Under the pieces are notes generated by a model. It did no database searches. It was not told the origin of the DNA and saw only the letters and a list, made by a program, of their open reading frames with translations. A stretch of 64,000 nt of DNA from Corynebacterium frankenforstense DSM 45800 (GTDB lineage Bacteria > Actinomycetota > Actinomycetes > Mycobacteriales > Mycobacteriaceae): NCBI RefSeq assembly GCF_001941485.1, contig NZ_CP009247.1, forward strand, positions 1,736,001-1,800,000, given 5' to 3'. The position numbers and the translations under genes were made by a program. Positions 28,613 to 36,893 of the stretch are shown here, one piece after another. The stretch's first letter is position 1. Every line of letters starts with the position of its first letter.

Positions 28613-28692
28613 GGAAAACATCCCTCCCGGGCGCGGGGCGCCCAAAGACCTCTGAGTTGGCAGTCCCCGCCGGTGACGTCTTCGCAGGGGTC

Positions 28693-29022
28693 TCAGGCGA
28701 CCTCGATGTCCACGACGGTGAACTCTTCCCCGCCCACGATAGTGGTCTTCGCGGGGCACTCCGGGCAGGTCAGGTCGAGCTGCCCGGTCACCTCGGTGAC
28801 GTGCCCGTTGGCGCACTCGATGACCAGCGGGATCCACTCGACCTCGAGCTCGGCGTCGGCCAGGTCGGTGCCGTCGATGACGAAGCCCCAGGCCCAGCGC
28901 AGGGTCTCGGGCACGACCTGCCGCAGGGCGCCGATTTTCAGGTGCACGCCGGTGACCCGGCGCCCGCCCGCGGCGCGGCGGACCACCCCCGCCAGCTGGT
29001 TGCTCAACGCGACTTCATGCAC
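28693..29022 (-). CDS. hypA: HypA-like nickel chaperone (copy 1, altered Zn site)
   Basis: A 109-residue HypA homologue starting (GTG) with Met-His-Glu. The first cysteine pair of the zinc site is incomplete: C70 is followed by Ala-Asn-Gly-His, so the partner position is Gly73 with His74 next to it. The second pair is intact in TCPECP (C86, C89). The zinc site may use His74 or be weakened. It is upstream of hypB on the same strand. TAGGGT (complement of 29030-29035) 7 nt before the GTG indicates a leaderless transcript. Confidence 0.88.
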   Translation of the reverse strand: MHEVALSNQLAGVVRRAAGGRRVTGVHLKIGALRQVVPETLRWAWGFVIDGTDLADAELEVEWIPLVIECANGHVTEVTGQLDLTCPECPAKTTIVGGEEFTVVDIEVA

Positions 29023-29083
29023 GCCCCAGACCCTATCGGCCGTCCCCGGGTGCGGGTGCACGCCCCGGCTAGGCTCGGGGACC
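29023..29083. promoter_or_regulatory. Divergent leaderless promoters for hypA-hypB and hypF
   Basis: The 61-bp gap has TAGGGT on the minus strand (29030-29035) for hypA and TAGGCT on the plus strand (29070-29075) for hypF, each 7-8 nt from its start codon. The two promoters share their upstream DNA, so joint control is likely. Confidence 0.5.
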
Positions 29084-31588
29084 ATGGCCCAGATCATCCG
29101 CGTCCGCACCCTGGTCACCGGCGTCGTGCAGGGGGTGGGCTTCCGCCCGCACATCGCGCGCACGGCGGCGCGCCACCCGGTCACGGGACTGGTGGGCAAC
29201 GACGACCGCGAGGTCTTCATCGAGGCCCAGGGCACGCGTGAGGCGGTCCACGCCTTCCTCGACGAGGCGCTCGGGGCACTACCCCCCTTGGCCAAGATCA
29301 CAGGCCGGCGTGAGACCCCGGTCTCCCCCGTTGAGGGGGAGGAGATCTTCCGCATCGTGGCGTCCGAGCGGACCGCCGGCGAGCGCACGCTCATCCCCCC
29401 GGACTCGGCGACGTGCCCGGACTGTCTGGCCGAGCTGCACGACCCCGCCGACCGCCGCTACCACCACCCGTTCATCACGTGCACCAACTGCGGGCCGCGC
29501 TACTCGATCATCACGGACCTGCCCTACGACCGGCCGAACACGACGATGGCGAGATTCGAGATGTGCCCGCGCTGCGCGGCCGAGTACGCCGACCCGCTCG
29601 ACCGCCGCTTCCACGCCCAGCCGGTCGCCTGCCCGGACTGCGGACCGACGATGTGGCTGGAGCGCGACGGGGTCCGCCGCGACGGCGACCCGGACGAGCT
29701 GTTCGACCTCGCCCGCGCCGAGCTCGACCGCGGCGGCGTGCTGGCGGTCAAGGGCATCGGCGGCTTCCACCTGCTCGCCGACGCCCGCAACCCCGCGGCG
29801 GTCGCCTTGCTGCGCGAGCGCAAGCACCGCCCGGACAAGCCCTTCGCCGTGATGGCCCCGCGCCCCGAGGAGGTCGCCGGCTTCACCGACGCCGAGCTCG
29901 AGCTCGTCCACTCGCCGGCCGCACCCATCGTCATCGGCCGCGACCTGGGCGCGCTGGCCCCCGGTGTGGCCCCGCGCCTGGGCGAGGTCGGCGTGATGCG
30001 TCCCTACTCCCCGCTGCACGAGCTGCTGGTCGACCGCCCCGTCATCGCGACCTCCGGCAACGTGCCCGGCGAGCCGGTCTGCCACACCAACGACGCCGCG
30101 CGCGCGAAGCTTTCCCGCCTGGTCGACCTCTTCGTCCTGCACGACCGCCCCATCCACCTGCCCGTCGAGGACTCCGTCTTCCGCGGCACCCGCCCCGTGC
30201 GCCGCGGGCGTGGGTTCGCCCCGTTGCCGCTCACCCTGCCGCTTGACGACGCCGCGCCGGCCGACGTCGCGTGCGTGCTCGCCGTGGGCGGGGAGTTGAA
30301 GAACGCCTTCACGCTCGCCGTGGGCGAGCGCGCGAACGTGGCCGGTCACCTGGGCGACATGGCCTCGCTGGCCGGGCGGCGGGCCTTCGACGCCTCGACG
30401 GCGGACATGCTGACCATGCAGCGGGCCGCCCCGACGGCGGTGGCCTGCGACCTGCACCCGGGCTACTCGACCCGGGCGCGGGCGGAGCGCTTCGCCGAGG
30501 AGCACGACGTGCCGCTGATCGGCGTGCAGCACCACCACGCGCACGCGCGCTCGCTGCTGGCCGAGCACGGGGTGACCGGCCCGGCGGTGGTCGCCGTGGT
30601 CGACGGCACCGGCTTCGGCACGGACGCCACGGTGTGGGGCGGCGAGGTGCTCTCGGTCGACGCGGGCGGGCCGGACTGGTCGCGCGCCTGGCACCTGCCG
30701 GTCTTCCGGATGGCCGGCGGCGACAAGGCGGTGCGCAACCCGTGGCGGCTGGCCCGCGGGCTCGTCGCGGCGCTGGCCGGCGGTACCGGTGTCGGCGCCG
30801 GTGACGGCGCCGAGGTATGTGACGCCGGCGGAGCGGGTGACGCGGGCGGAACGGACGGCGCGGACGGCACGGACGGCACGGCAGGCACGGCCCGCAGGCG
30901 CCTGGCCGCCGCGGTCGCGGAGGCCGACTGCTTCGCCGGGGTCGACGCCGCCGAGCTGCGGCTGGTCGACTCGCAGCTGGCCTCGGGCACGGGGACGGTG
31001 GAGTGCTCCTCGGCGGGCCGGCTCTTCGACGCCGCGGCGTTCCTCTCGGGCGCGTTCACCGGCCCGGTCACCCACGAGGGCCAGGCGGCCATGGAGTTCG
31101 AGGCCCTCGCCCGACAGGCGCACAGCGCGGGGGCCGCGGAGGACGGCGTCACGCGGCCCGGCGCCGAGCCGGCGGAGCCCGGCGCGCCCCAAGCGACCGG
31201 GAACCAGGCAGACGCACCGGCCCACTCCCCTGCCCGCGCAGACCGCACGCCCGACGACGACCGCGAGGCCGTCGCCGCGCTGCTCGCGGCGGTGGCCGGA
31301 CGCTCCACGCCCGTCGCCGAACGCGCCCGGGCCTTCCACCGGGGTCTCGCGGAGCTCTTCGCCGCGCGTCTTGCGGCCGCGGCCGAGAAGGCCGGCACGC
31401 GCGTCGTCGGTGTGACCGGAGGCTGCGCACTCAACCGGCTCTTCGTCGGCAACCTCGCCGCCGCCCTCTCCGCCCGCGGCCTCGAGCTCCTCGAGCACCG
31501 CACGGTGCCCGCCAACGACGGCGGGCTCGCACTGGGCCAGGCGGCCGCCGCCCGCGCCGGCGTGGACGACTTCGCCCGCCTCAGCTGA
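29084..31588 (+). CDS. hypF: Carbamoyltransferase HypF
   Basis: Makes the carbamoyl adenylate and thiocarbamate that become the cyanide ligands of hydrogenase. It is 834 residues, somewhat longer than the about 750 typical. The acylphosphatase domain (about 5-92) has VQGVGFRPHIARTA. Two zinc fingers follow: CPDC/CTNC (C111, C114 ...) and CPRC/CPDC. Then come a YrdC-like domain and a Kae1-like domain with QHHHAHARSLLAEHG and VDGTGFGTDATVWGGE. The extra length comes from two low-complexity inserts, one Gly/Asp/Thr repeat near residue 590 and one near 700. An open frame extends far upstream, but ATG 29084 with its -10 box starts the conserved part. Confidence 0.94.
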   Translation: MAQIIRVRTLVTGVVQGVGFRPHIARTAARHPVTGLVGNDDREVFIEAQGTREAVHAFLDEALGALPPLAKITGRRETPVSPVEGEEIFRIVASERTAGERTLIPPDSATCPDCLAELHDPADRRYHHPFITCTNCGPRYSIITDLPYDRPNTTMARFEMCPRCAAEYADPLDRRFHAQPVACPDCGPTMWLERDGVRRDGDPDELFDLARAELDRGGVLAVKGIGGFHLLADARNPAAVALLRERKHRPDKPFAVMAPRPEEVAGFTDAELELVHSPAAPIVIGRDLGALAPGVAPRLGEVGVMRPYSPLHELLVDRPVIATSGNVPGEPVCHTNDAARAKLSRLVDLFVLHDRPIHLPVEDSVFRGTRPVRRGRGFAPLPLTLPLDDAAPADVACVLAVGGELKNAFTLAVGERANVAGHLGDMASLAGRRAFDASTADMLTMQRAAPTAVACDLHPGYSTRARAERFAEEHDVPLIGVQHHHAHARSLLAEHGVTGPAVVAVVDGTGFGTDATVWGGEVLSVDAGGPDWSRAWHLPVFRMAGGDKAVRNPWRLARGLVAALAGGTGVGAGDGAEVCDAGGAGDAGGTDGADGTDGTAGTARRRLAAAVAEADCFAGVDAAELRLVDSQLASGTGTVECSSAGRLFDAAAFLSGAFTGPVTHEGQAAMEFEALARQAHSAGAAEDGVTRPGAEPAEPGAPQATGNQADAPAHSPARADRTPDDDREAVAALLAAVAGRSTPVAERARAFHRGLAELFAARLAAAAEKAGTRVVGVTGGCALNRLFVGNLAAALSARGLELLEHRTVPANDGGLALGQAAAARAGVDDFARLS

Positions 31589-31724
31589 CGTGCCACCGGG
31601 CGCGGCACCCCGCCGCGCCGCACGAAACCGCGCACCGGCGCGCACCGCGGGCGTCGGCAATCACGCCGCCGGACGCCGCACGGCACCGCGCACCGGCGCG
31701 CACCGCGGGCGTCGTCAAGCACAA
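31589..31724. repeat. Intergenic 30-bp direct repeat between hypF and hypE
   Basis: Two identical 30-bp copies lie at 31627-31656 and 31685-31714 (period 58 bp) between the convergent 3' ends. Each copy runs into a minus-strand copy of the dispersed motif (31647-31661 and 31705-31719). No T-run terminator was seen. Confidence 0.6.
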
Positions 31725-32840
31725 TCAGCAGATGCGCGGCAGCGGGTCGCCGGCGAGCTTGTCCACCATGCGCGCGCCGCCGAAGCCGGTGACCAGCACC
31801 ACGGAGGCGGCGGGCTCCTCGACGATGCGGCCGACCAGGCGGGCCTCGGGCGCACCGGCGGCGCGCACGGCCTCGACGGCGGCGTCGGCGGAGTCCTTCG
31901 GCACCACCGCCAGGAAGGTGCCCTCGTTGGCGACGTAGAGCGGGTCGATGCCCAGCACGTCGCAGGCGGCGCGCGTCATGTCGCGCACCGGGATGGCCTC
32001 GTCCTCGAAGGCGACGCCCAGGCCGGTGGCGTCGGCCAGCTCGTTGGCCACGGTGGCCACGCCGCCGCGGGTGGCGTCGCGCATCCAGCGGGTGTCGGGC
32101 ACGGCCTCGAGGAGCGCGGCGGTCAGCTTGTTGACCGCGCGGGTGTCGGAGGCGATCGGCGCGTCCAGGGCGAGGTCGCCGCGCGCCATCATCACGGCCA
32201 TGCCGTGGTCCGCGATCGGGCCGGACAGCAGGATCCGGTCACCGACCTGCACCTTGCCGAAGCCGGTGTCGCGCCCCGCCGGGATCACGCCCACGCCCGC
32301 GGTGGTGATGTAGAGGTGGTCGGCGGCCCCGCGCGGGACGACCTTCGTGTCACCGGTGGCGATGGTCACGCCGGCCTCGGCGGCGGCGTCGCGCACGGCC
32401 TCGGCCACGCGGCGCAGCGTGGCGACCTCGAGGCCCTCCTCGAGGATGAAGGACACCGAGATCAGCTTCGGGTCCGCGCCGGCGACCGAGAGGTCGTTGA
32501 CGGTGCCGTTGACGGCGAGCTCACCGATGGAGCCGCCGGGGAACTCGATGGGGTTGACCACGTAGGAGTCGGTGGTGAAGGCGAGCTTGGCGCCCTCGGC
32601 CTGCGCGTCGGCCAGAAGGCCCGGCAGGTCCACGACCGCGGAGTCGCCGCCCTGGTCGAGCAGCTCGTTGCCGTAGACGTCGAAGAACAGCCGGTCCAGC
32701 AGCGTGGTCGACTGCTTGCCGCCCGCGCCGTGGGACAGCGTGATGTGGTCGTCCTTCAGCCGGCCGGGGTGACGCCGCACCCGCGCGATGTTGTCGTTGA
32801 CGCGCTCCTCGTCCTGGTTGATGCGGTTTTTCGGTTCCAC
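31725..32840 (-). CDS. hypE: Hydrogenase maturation protein HypE
   Basis: A 371-residue PurM/AIR-synthase-fold ATPase that dehydrates the thiocarbamate on its C-terminal Cys to thiocyanate and donates CN to the HypC-HypD iron. The C-terminus ends DPLPRIC, with the catalytic terminal Cys intact. ATP-binding features are LSHGAGGKQS near the N-terminus, FTTDSYVVNP, NGTVNDLSVAGADP, IATGDTKVVPRG and RDATRGGVATVANE. The N-terminus has about 30 polar residues before the core. GTG start at 32840, divergent from hypC copy 2. Confidence 0.95.
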   Translation of the reverse strand: MEPKNRINQDEERVNDNIARVRRHPGRLKDDHITLSHGAGGKQSTTLLDRLFFDVYGNELLDQGGDSAVVDLPGLLADAQAEGAKLAFTTDSYVVNPIEFPGGSIGELAVNGTVNDLSVAGADPKLISVSFILEEGLEVATLRRVAEAVRDAAAEAGVTIATGDTKVVPRGAADHLYITTAGVGVIPAGRDTGFGKVQVGDRILLSGPIADHGMAVMMARGDLALDAPIASDTRAVNKLTAALLEAVPDTRWMRDATRGGVATVANELADATGLGVAFEDEAIPVRDMTRAACDVLGIDPLYVANEGTFLAVVPKDSADAAVEAVRAAGAPEARLVGRIVEEPAASVVLVTGFGGARMVDKLAGDPLPRIC

Positions 32841-32923
32841 GCTTACTCACGGCCTTTCTCGGGAGATAACGGGGTTCGGTGTTAGGCTCGACGGTAGTCC
32901 AGAAAACCTTGAGGAGGTTGCAC

Positions 32924-33193
32924 ATGTGCCTCGGAGTGCCCGCTCAGATCGTCGAGATGAAGGACCCCGGCCGCGCCACCGTCACCATCGGCGGCGTCAA
33001 CCGCGTCATCTCCACTGATCTGCTCGTCGACGAGGGCCTCGACGTCGGCGAATGGGTGCTCGTCCACGTCGGCTTCGCCCTGAGCAAGATCGACGAGGAC
33101 GAGGCGACGACGACGCTGCAGCAGATCCGGCAGCTCGGCGCCAACACCTACGAGGACGAGCTCGACTCGTTCTCGACATCCAGAATCGACTGA
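32924..33193 (+). CDS. hypC: Hydrogenase assembly chaperone HypC (copy 2)
   Basis: An 89-residue HypC with the functional N-terminus MCLGVPAQIV and the segment VLVHVGFALSKIDEDEA typical of the family's C-terminal helix. It is longer at the C-terminus than copy 1 and only distantly similar to it. The ATG at 32924 is fixed by GAGGAGG 6 nt upstream. It precedes hypD by 212 nt, with a hairpin in between, and is probably HypD's normal partner. Confidence 0.93.
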   Translation: MCLGVPAQIVEMKDPGRATVTIGGVNRVISTDLLVDEGLDVGEWVLVHVGFALSKIDEDEATTTLQQIRQLGANTYEDELDSFSTSRID

Positions 33194-33197
33194 CCCC

Positions 33198-33227
33198 GCG
33201 GGCCGGACCCTCCATCCGGCCCGCTTT
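33198..33227 (+). terminator. Hairpin between hypC and hypD
   Basis: GCGGGCCGGA and TCCGGCCCGC form a perfect 10-bp GC-rich stem with a 7-base loop followed by TTT, directly after the hypC stop. It may terminate or attenuate transcription between hypC and hypD; the T-run is short. Confidence 0.5.
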
Positions 33228-33405
33228 CCGACGTCGCGCCCCTCCCCGTCGCCGCCCCGCACCCGTGGTGCGTGGCCGGCGCCCCGGGGTCCGACGCCCC
33301 GCGGCGCGATATGCGCCGCAGGCCCTGCCCCCCCGCCGGGCGGCCCCGCGCCCCGGCGCCCCACCGTTTCCCGTTTCCGCCCCTTTCCAGGAAGGTGCAC
33401 TGCAA

Positions 33406-34551
33406 GTGAAGTTCGTCGACGAGTTCCGCGACCCGGCCGCGGCGCGCGCCCTGCTCAAGCGCATCGAGCACGACGCGGCCAAGCTGGACCGCCCGATCAA
33501 GATCATGGAGATCTGCGGCGGCCACACCCACACCATCTACCGCTACGGGCTGGAGAACCTCCTGCCCGACAACATCGACCTGGTCCACGGGCCGGGCTGC
33601 CCGGTCTGCGTGATCCCGATGGGCCGCGTCGACGACGCGCTGTGGCTGGCCCGCCAGGACGACGTCATGCTGACCACCTTCGGCGACATGATGCGCGTGC
33701 CGGGTTCCGACGAGTCGCTGCTGCAGGCCCGCGCCCGCGGCTGCGACGTGCGCTTCGTCTACTCGCCGCTGGACGCGCTGAAGCTGGCCCAGGAGAACCC
33801 GGACCGCAAGGTCGTCTACTTCGCCGTCGGCTTCGAGACGACCGCGCCGTCGACTGCCGTCACGCTGCGCACCGCCAAGGCGCGCGGGGTGAAGAACTTC
33901 TCGGTGTTCTCCAACCACGTCACCATCGAGCCGCCGCTGCGCGCGATCGCCGACGGCGGCGAGACCGAGGTCGACGCCTTCATTGGGCCCGGCCACGTGG
34001 CCACCATCGTGGGCACGAAGGCCTTCGACTTTTTGGCCGAGGAGTTCAACCTGCCGGTCGCGGTGGCCGGCTTCGAGCCGCTGGACATCCTGCAGTCGGT
34101 GGCCATGCTGCTCGAGCAGTTCGTCTCCGGGCAGGTCGCCCGCGGCGAGGCCAGCGTGGGCAACCAGTACTCGCGCGTGGTCACCGGCCAGGGCAACGTC
34201 GCCGCCCAGCGCCTCTTCGACGAGGTCTTCACCGTGCGCGACTCCTTCGAGTGGCGCGGTCTGGGCTGGCTGCCGAACTCGGGCTTCGGCATCTCCGAGG
34301 CCTACGCCGACTTCGACGCCGAGCGCATCTTCGACGTCCCGGACGACCGCGTGGCCGACCCGGTCGCCTGCGAGTGCGGCTCCGTGCTCACCGGGCGCAT
34401 CAAGCCCTGGCAGTGCAAGGTCTTCGGCACCGCGTGCACGCCGGACACCCCGATCGGCACTTGCATGGTCTCGCCCGAGGGCGCCTGCGCGGCGTACTAC
34501 AACTTCGGCCGCATCGACAAGGCCGCCACCGCCGCCCTGGCCAACAGCTGA
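33406..34551 (+). CDS. hypD: Hydrogenase maturation protein HypD
   Basis: Iron-sulfur scaffold protein of 381 residues on which the Fe(CN)2CO group is assembled with HypC. Characteristic motifs are EICGGHTHTIYRYG, HGPGCPVCVIP, FAVGFETTAPSTA, IGPGHVATIVG and the C-terminal cluster ligands (CECGSVLTG, CKVFGTACTP, CMVSPEGAC). The GTG at 33406 is chosen from AGGAAGG about 10 nt upstream and the conserved start VKFVDEFRDP; the open frame extends upstream without homology. Last gene of the hydrogenase island on this side. Confidence 0.95.
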   Translation: MKFVDEFRDPAAARALLKRIEHDAAKLDRPIKIMEICGGHTHTIYRYGLENLLPDNIDLVHGPGCPVCVIPMGRVDDALWLARQDDVMLTTFGDMMRVPGSDESLLQARARGCDVRFVYSPLDALKLAQENPDRKVVYFAVGFETTAPSTAVTLRTAKARGVKNFSVFSNHVTIEPPLRAIADGGETEVDAFIGPGHVATIVGTKAFDFLAEEFNLPVAVAGFEPLDILQSVAMLLEQFVSGQVARGEASVGNQYSRVVTGQGNVAAQRLFDEVFTVRDSFEWRGLGWLPNSGFGISEAYADFDAERIFDVPDDRVADPVACECGSVLTGRIKPWQCKVFGTACTPDTPIGTCMVSPEGACAAYYNFGRIDKAATAALANS

Positions 34552-34585
34552 TCCGGGCTGCCGGGCCGGCGGCCCCGGGACGGCA

Positions 34586-34707
34586 CCTCGCGCCGCCCGC
34601 GCCCGGACCGGCCTACGCAGACGGGGTGGGCCTCGGCGTGTCCGGGCCTCGCGCCGCCCGCGCCCGGACCGGCCTACGCAGACCGGGTGGGCCTCGGCGT
34701 TTCCGGG
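34586..34707. repeat. Tandem duplication of a 61-bp GC-rich unit
   Basis: Two copies (34586-34646 and 34647-34707) differ at only two positions. They lie in the non-coding gap between hypD and treZ, at the right border of the hydrogenase island. No coding or hairpin function is apparent. Confidence 0.75.
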
Positions 34708-34783
34708 CCCGGACCGACCCCGGTCCGCCGCACTTTCCCGCCCGGCGTCCCCGCGCCCGCCACACCCGGCGGGCGCGGTCTTT

Positions 34784-34789
34784 TAGGGT
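34784..34789 (+). promoter_or_regulatory. -10 box of treZ (leaderless)
   Basis: TAGGGT ends 7 nt before the treZ ATG at 34797, with no ribosome-binding site, so treZ appears to have its own leaderless promoter independent of hypD. Confidence 0.5.
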
Positions 34790-34796
34790 GGAGCCC

Positions 34797-36782
34797 ATGA
34801 GCCGCCCCACCGCACCCGACCGCCACCCGATCTTCTCCGTCTGGGCCCCGGACGCCGACCGCGTCCGGCTGGTCCTCGACGACCCCGACGGCGAGCGCGT
34901 GGAGCTCGAGCGCGCCGCCGGCGACTGGTTCGTCCCGCCGGCCGACGCGCCCGCGCCGACCCCGGGGCGCCGCTACGCCTTCCAGGTCGCCACCGAGCCG
35001 GCCGGTGCCGAGGACGCCGCGGACCCGGCCTCCCCCGCCGCCGCGGAGTCCACGCCGGCGCCCGCCACCGCCCCGGCCGACGCCGTAGCACCCGAGCCCG
35101 AGTGGTCCATCCTGCTGCCGGACCCGCGCTCGCGCCGCCAGCCCGACGGCGTGCACGGCTTCTCCGAGGTCGTGGCCGCCGACTTCGACTGGACCGACGA
35201 CGCCTGGACCGGCCGCCCGCTGCCCGGCCAGGTGCTCTACGAGCTGCATGTCGGCGCCTTCACCGCCGACGGCACCTTCGACGCGGCCGTCGGAAAGCTC
35301 GCGCACCTGCGCGAGCTGGGGGTCACCGCGGTGGAGCTGATGCCCGTCCAGCCCTTCGGCGGCGAGCGCAACTGGGGCTACGACCCGGTCAGCTGGTTCG
35401 CCGTCCACGAGGCCTACGGTGGGCCGGCGGGACTGAAGGCCTTCGTCGACGCCGCGCACGCCGAGGGCGTCGCGGTGGTCATGGACCTGGTGTTCAACCA
35501 CTTCGGCCCCGACGGCAACTACACCGGCTTCTTCGGGCCCTACACCACGGGCGCGGCGACCGACTGGGGCGACGTGGTCAACCTGATGGGCCCGGGCTCA
35601 GACGAGGTGCGCCGCTTCATCCTCGACGCCACCCGCCAGTGGCTCGAGGAGTTCCACGTCGACGGCGTGCGCCTGGACGCGGTGCACTCGCTCGACGACC
35701 GGGGCGCGGTCTCCGTGCTGGAGCAGATCGCCGACGTCGCGCGCGACGTCGCCGCGCGCACCGGCGTGCCGCGCTGCGTCATCGCCGAGAGCGACCTCAA
35801 CGACCCGCGCCTGATCACCCCGGTCGAGGACCTCGGCTACGGGCTCGACGCGCAGTGGCTCGACGACGTCCACCACTGCCTGCACACGCTGACCGAGGGC
35901 GAGCAGTACGGCTACTACCGCGACTACGGGCGCGTGGGCGACCTGGCGCGCACGCTGAGCGAGGCGTACCGCTTCACCGGCGACTACTCGCTGCACCGCG
36001 GGCGCTCGCACGGCCGCGGCTTCGACCGCACGCGAATGCCCGGGGCGCGCTTCGTCACCTACACCACCACCCACGACCAGACGGGCAACCGGGCGGCCGG
36101 CGACCGCGCCGCCGAGCGCATCACCCCGACGCAGCACCTGCTCAAGTGCGCGTTCGTCTACCTCTCGGAGTTCACGCCGATGATCTTCATGGGCGAGGAG
36201 TTCGGCGCGCGCCAGCCCTTCCCCTTCTTCGCCTCGCACACCGACCCGGGGCTGCTCGAGGCCACGCGCACCGGCCGGATGCGCGAGTTCGCCTCCTCGG
36301 GCTGGGACCCGGACACGATCGCCGACCCGGCCGCCGAGGAGACGTTCGCCTCGGCGAAGCTGGACTGGGAGCTTGACGGCGCCCAGCGGGGCATCGTCGC
36401 CGCCGTGCGCGAGCTGCTGCGGCTGCGACGCGAGCTCGGCTGCGCCTCGGGCGTGCTTTCCGACGTGCGCGTCGACCACGCCGTGACGGCCACCGTGCGG
36501 CTTGCGGGCGACGCGACCGCTGCCGGCGCAGGCGCCGGTTCGGGCGCGGGTGCCGGGGCTGCCGTCGACGCTGCGCCCGAGGCCGTGGCCCTGGAGCACG
36601 GGTGGGTGGCCATGCACCGCACCGCGCCGGACGGGCGCGAGTGGACGCTCGTGGGCAACTTCTCCCCCGAACCGGTCACGGTGCCCTTCGGCGGCGAGCT
36701 GCGCTACTCCTTCACCGAGCCCGAGGTCGGCGCGGAGGAGACCCGGCTCGGACCCTGGGAGTTCGCGGTCCTGCTGCGCTGA
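34797..36782 (+). CDS. treZ: Maltooligosyl trehalose trehalohydrolase TreZ
   Basis: GH13 enzyme of 661 residues that releases trehalose from the maltooligosyl trehalose made by TreY. It has an N-terminal beta domain (FSVWAPDADRVRLVLDD), interrupted by an Ala/Pro-rich insert at about 75-105. The barrel then has VLYELHVGAFTADGTF, ELMPVQPFGGERNWGYD, DLVFNHFGPDGNY, DGVRLDAVHSLDD, VIAESDLNDPRL and YTTTHDQTGN, followed by a C-terminal beta domain with another Ala/Gly insert. Trehalose made this way is needed for corynebacterial mycolate metabolism. Confidence 0.94.
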   Translation: MSRPTAPDRHPIFSVWAPDADRVRLVLDDPDGERVELERAAGDWFVPPADAPAPTPGRRYAFQVATEPAGAEDAADPASPAAAESTPAPATAPADAVAPEPEWSILLPDPRSRRQPDGVHGFSEVVAADFDWTDDAWTGRPLPGQVLYELHVGAFTADGTFDAAVGKLAHLRELGVTAVELMPVQPFGGERNWGYDPVSWFAVHEAYGGPAGLKAFVDAAHAEGVAVVMDLVFNHFGPDGNYTGFFGPYTTGAATDWGDVVNLMGPGSDEVRRFILDATRQWLEEFHVDGVRLDAVHSLDDRGAVSVLEQIADVARDVAARTGVPRCVIAESDLNDPRLITPVEDLGYGLDAQWLDDVHHCLHTLTEGEQYGYYRDYGRVGDLARTLSEAYRFTGDYSLHRGRSHGRGFDRTRMPGARFVTYTTTHDQTGNRAAGDRAAERITPTQHLLKCAFVYLSEFTPMIFMGEEFGARQPFPFFASHTDPGLLEATRTGRMREFASSGWDPDTIADPAAEETFASAKLDWELDGAQRGIVAAVRELLRLRRELGCASGVLSDVRVDHAVTATVRLAGDATAAGAGAGSGAGAGAAVDAAPEAVALEHGWVAMHRTAPDGREWTLVGNFSPEPVTVPFGGELRYSFTEPEVGAEETRLGPWEFAVLLR

Positions 36783-36783
36783 G

Positions 36784-36817
36784 GGCGGTGGCGCCTCGCG
36801 AGCTCGGCGCCGCCGCC
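36784..36817. terminator. Hairpin after treZ
   Basis: GGCGGTGGCGCC (36784-36795) pairs with GGCGCCGCCGCC (36806-36817) with one G-U pair, immediately after the treZ stop. There is only a weak following pyrimidine run, so it is a tentative terminator for treZ. Confidence 0.4.
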
Positions 36818-36893
36818 TCCCCCGGGGAGCTCCTCGACCAAGCGCTGGTTCGAGCCCGGTCGGGGGACGGTCATTCCTCCCCGGTGGCGTTCC

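Noticed and set aside
27722..29083. Upstream extension of the hypF frame by about 450 codons
   Set aside because: It lies antisense to hypB and hypA and has no homology; the conserved acylphosphatase domain begins at ATG 29084 next to a -10 box.
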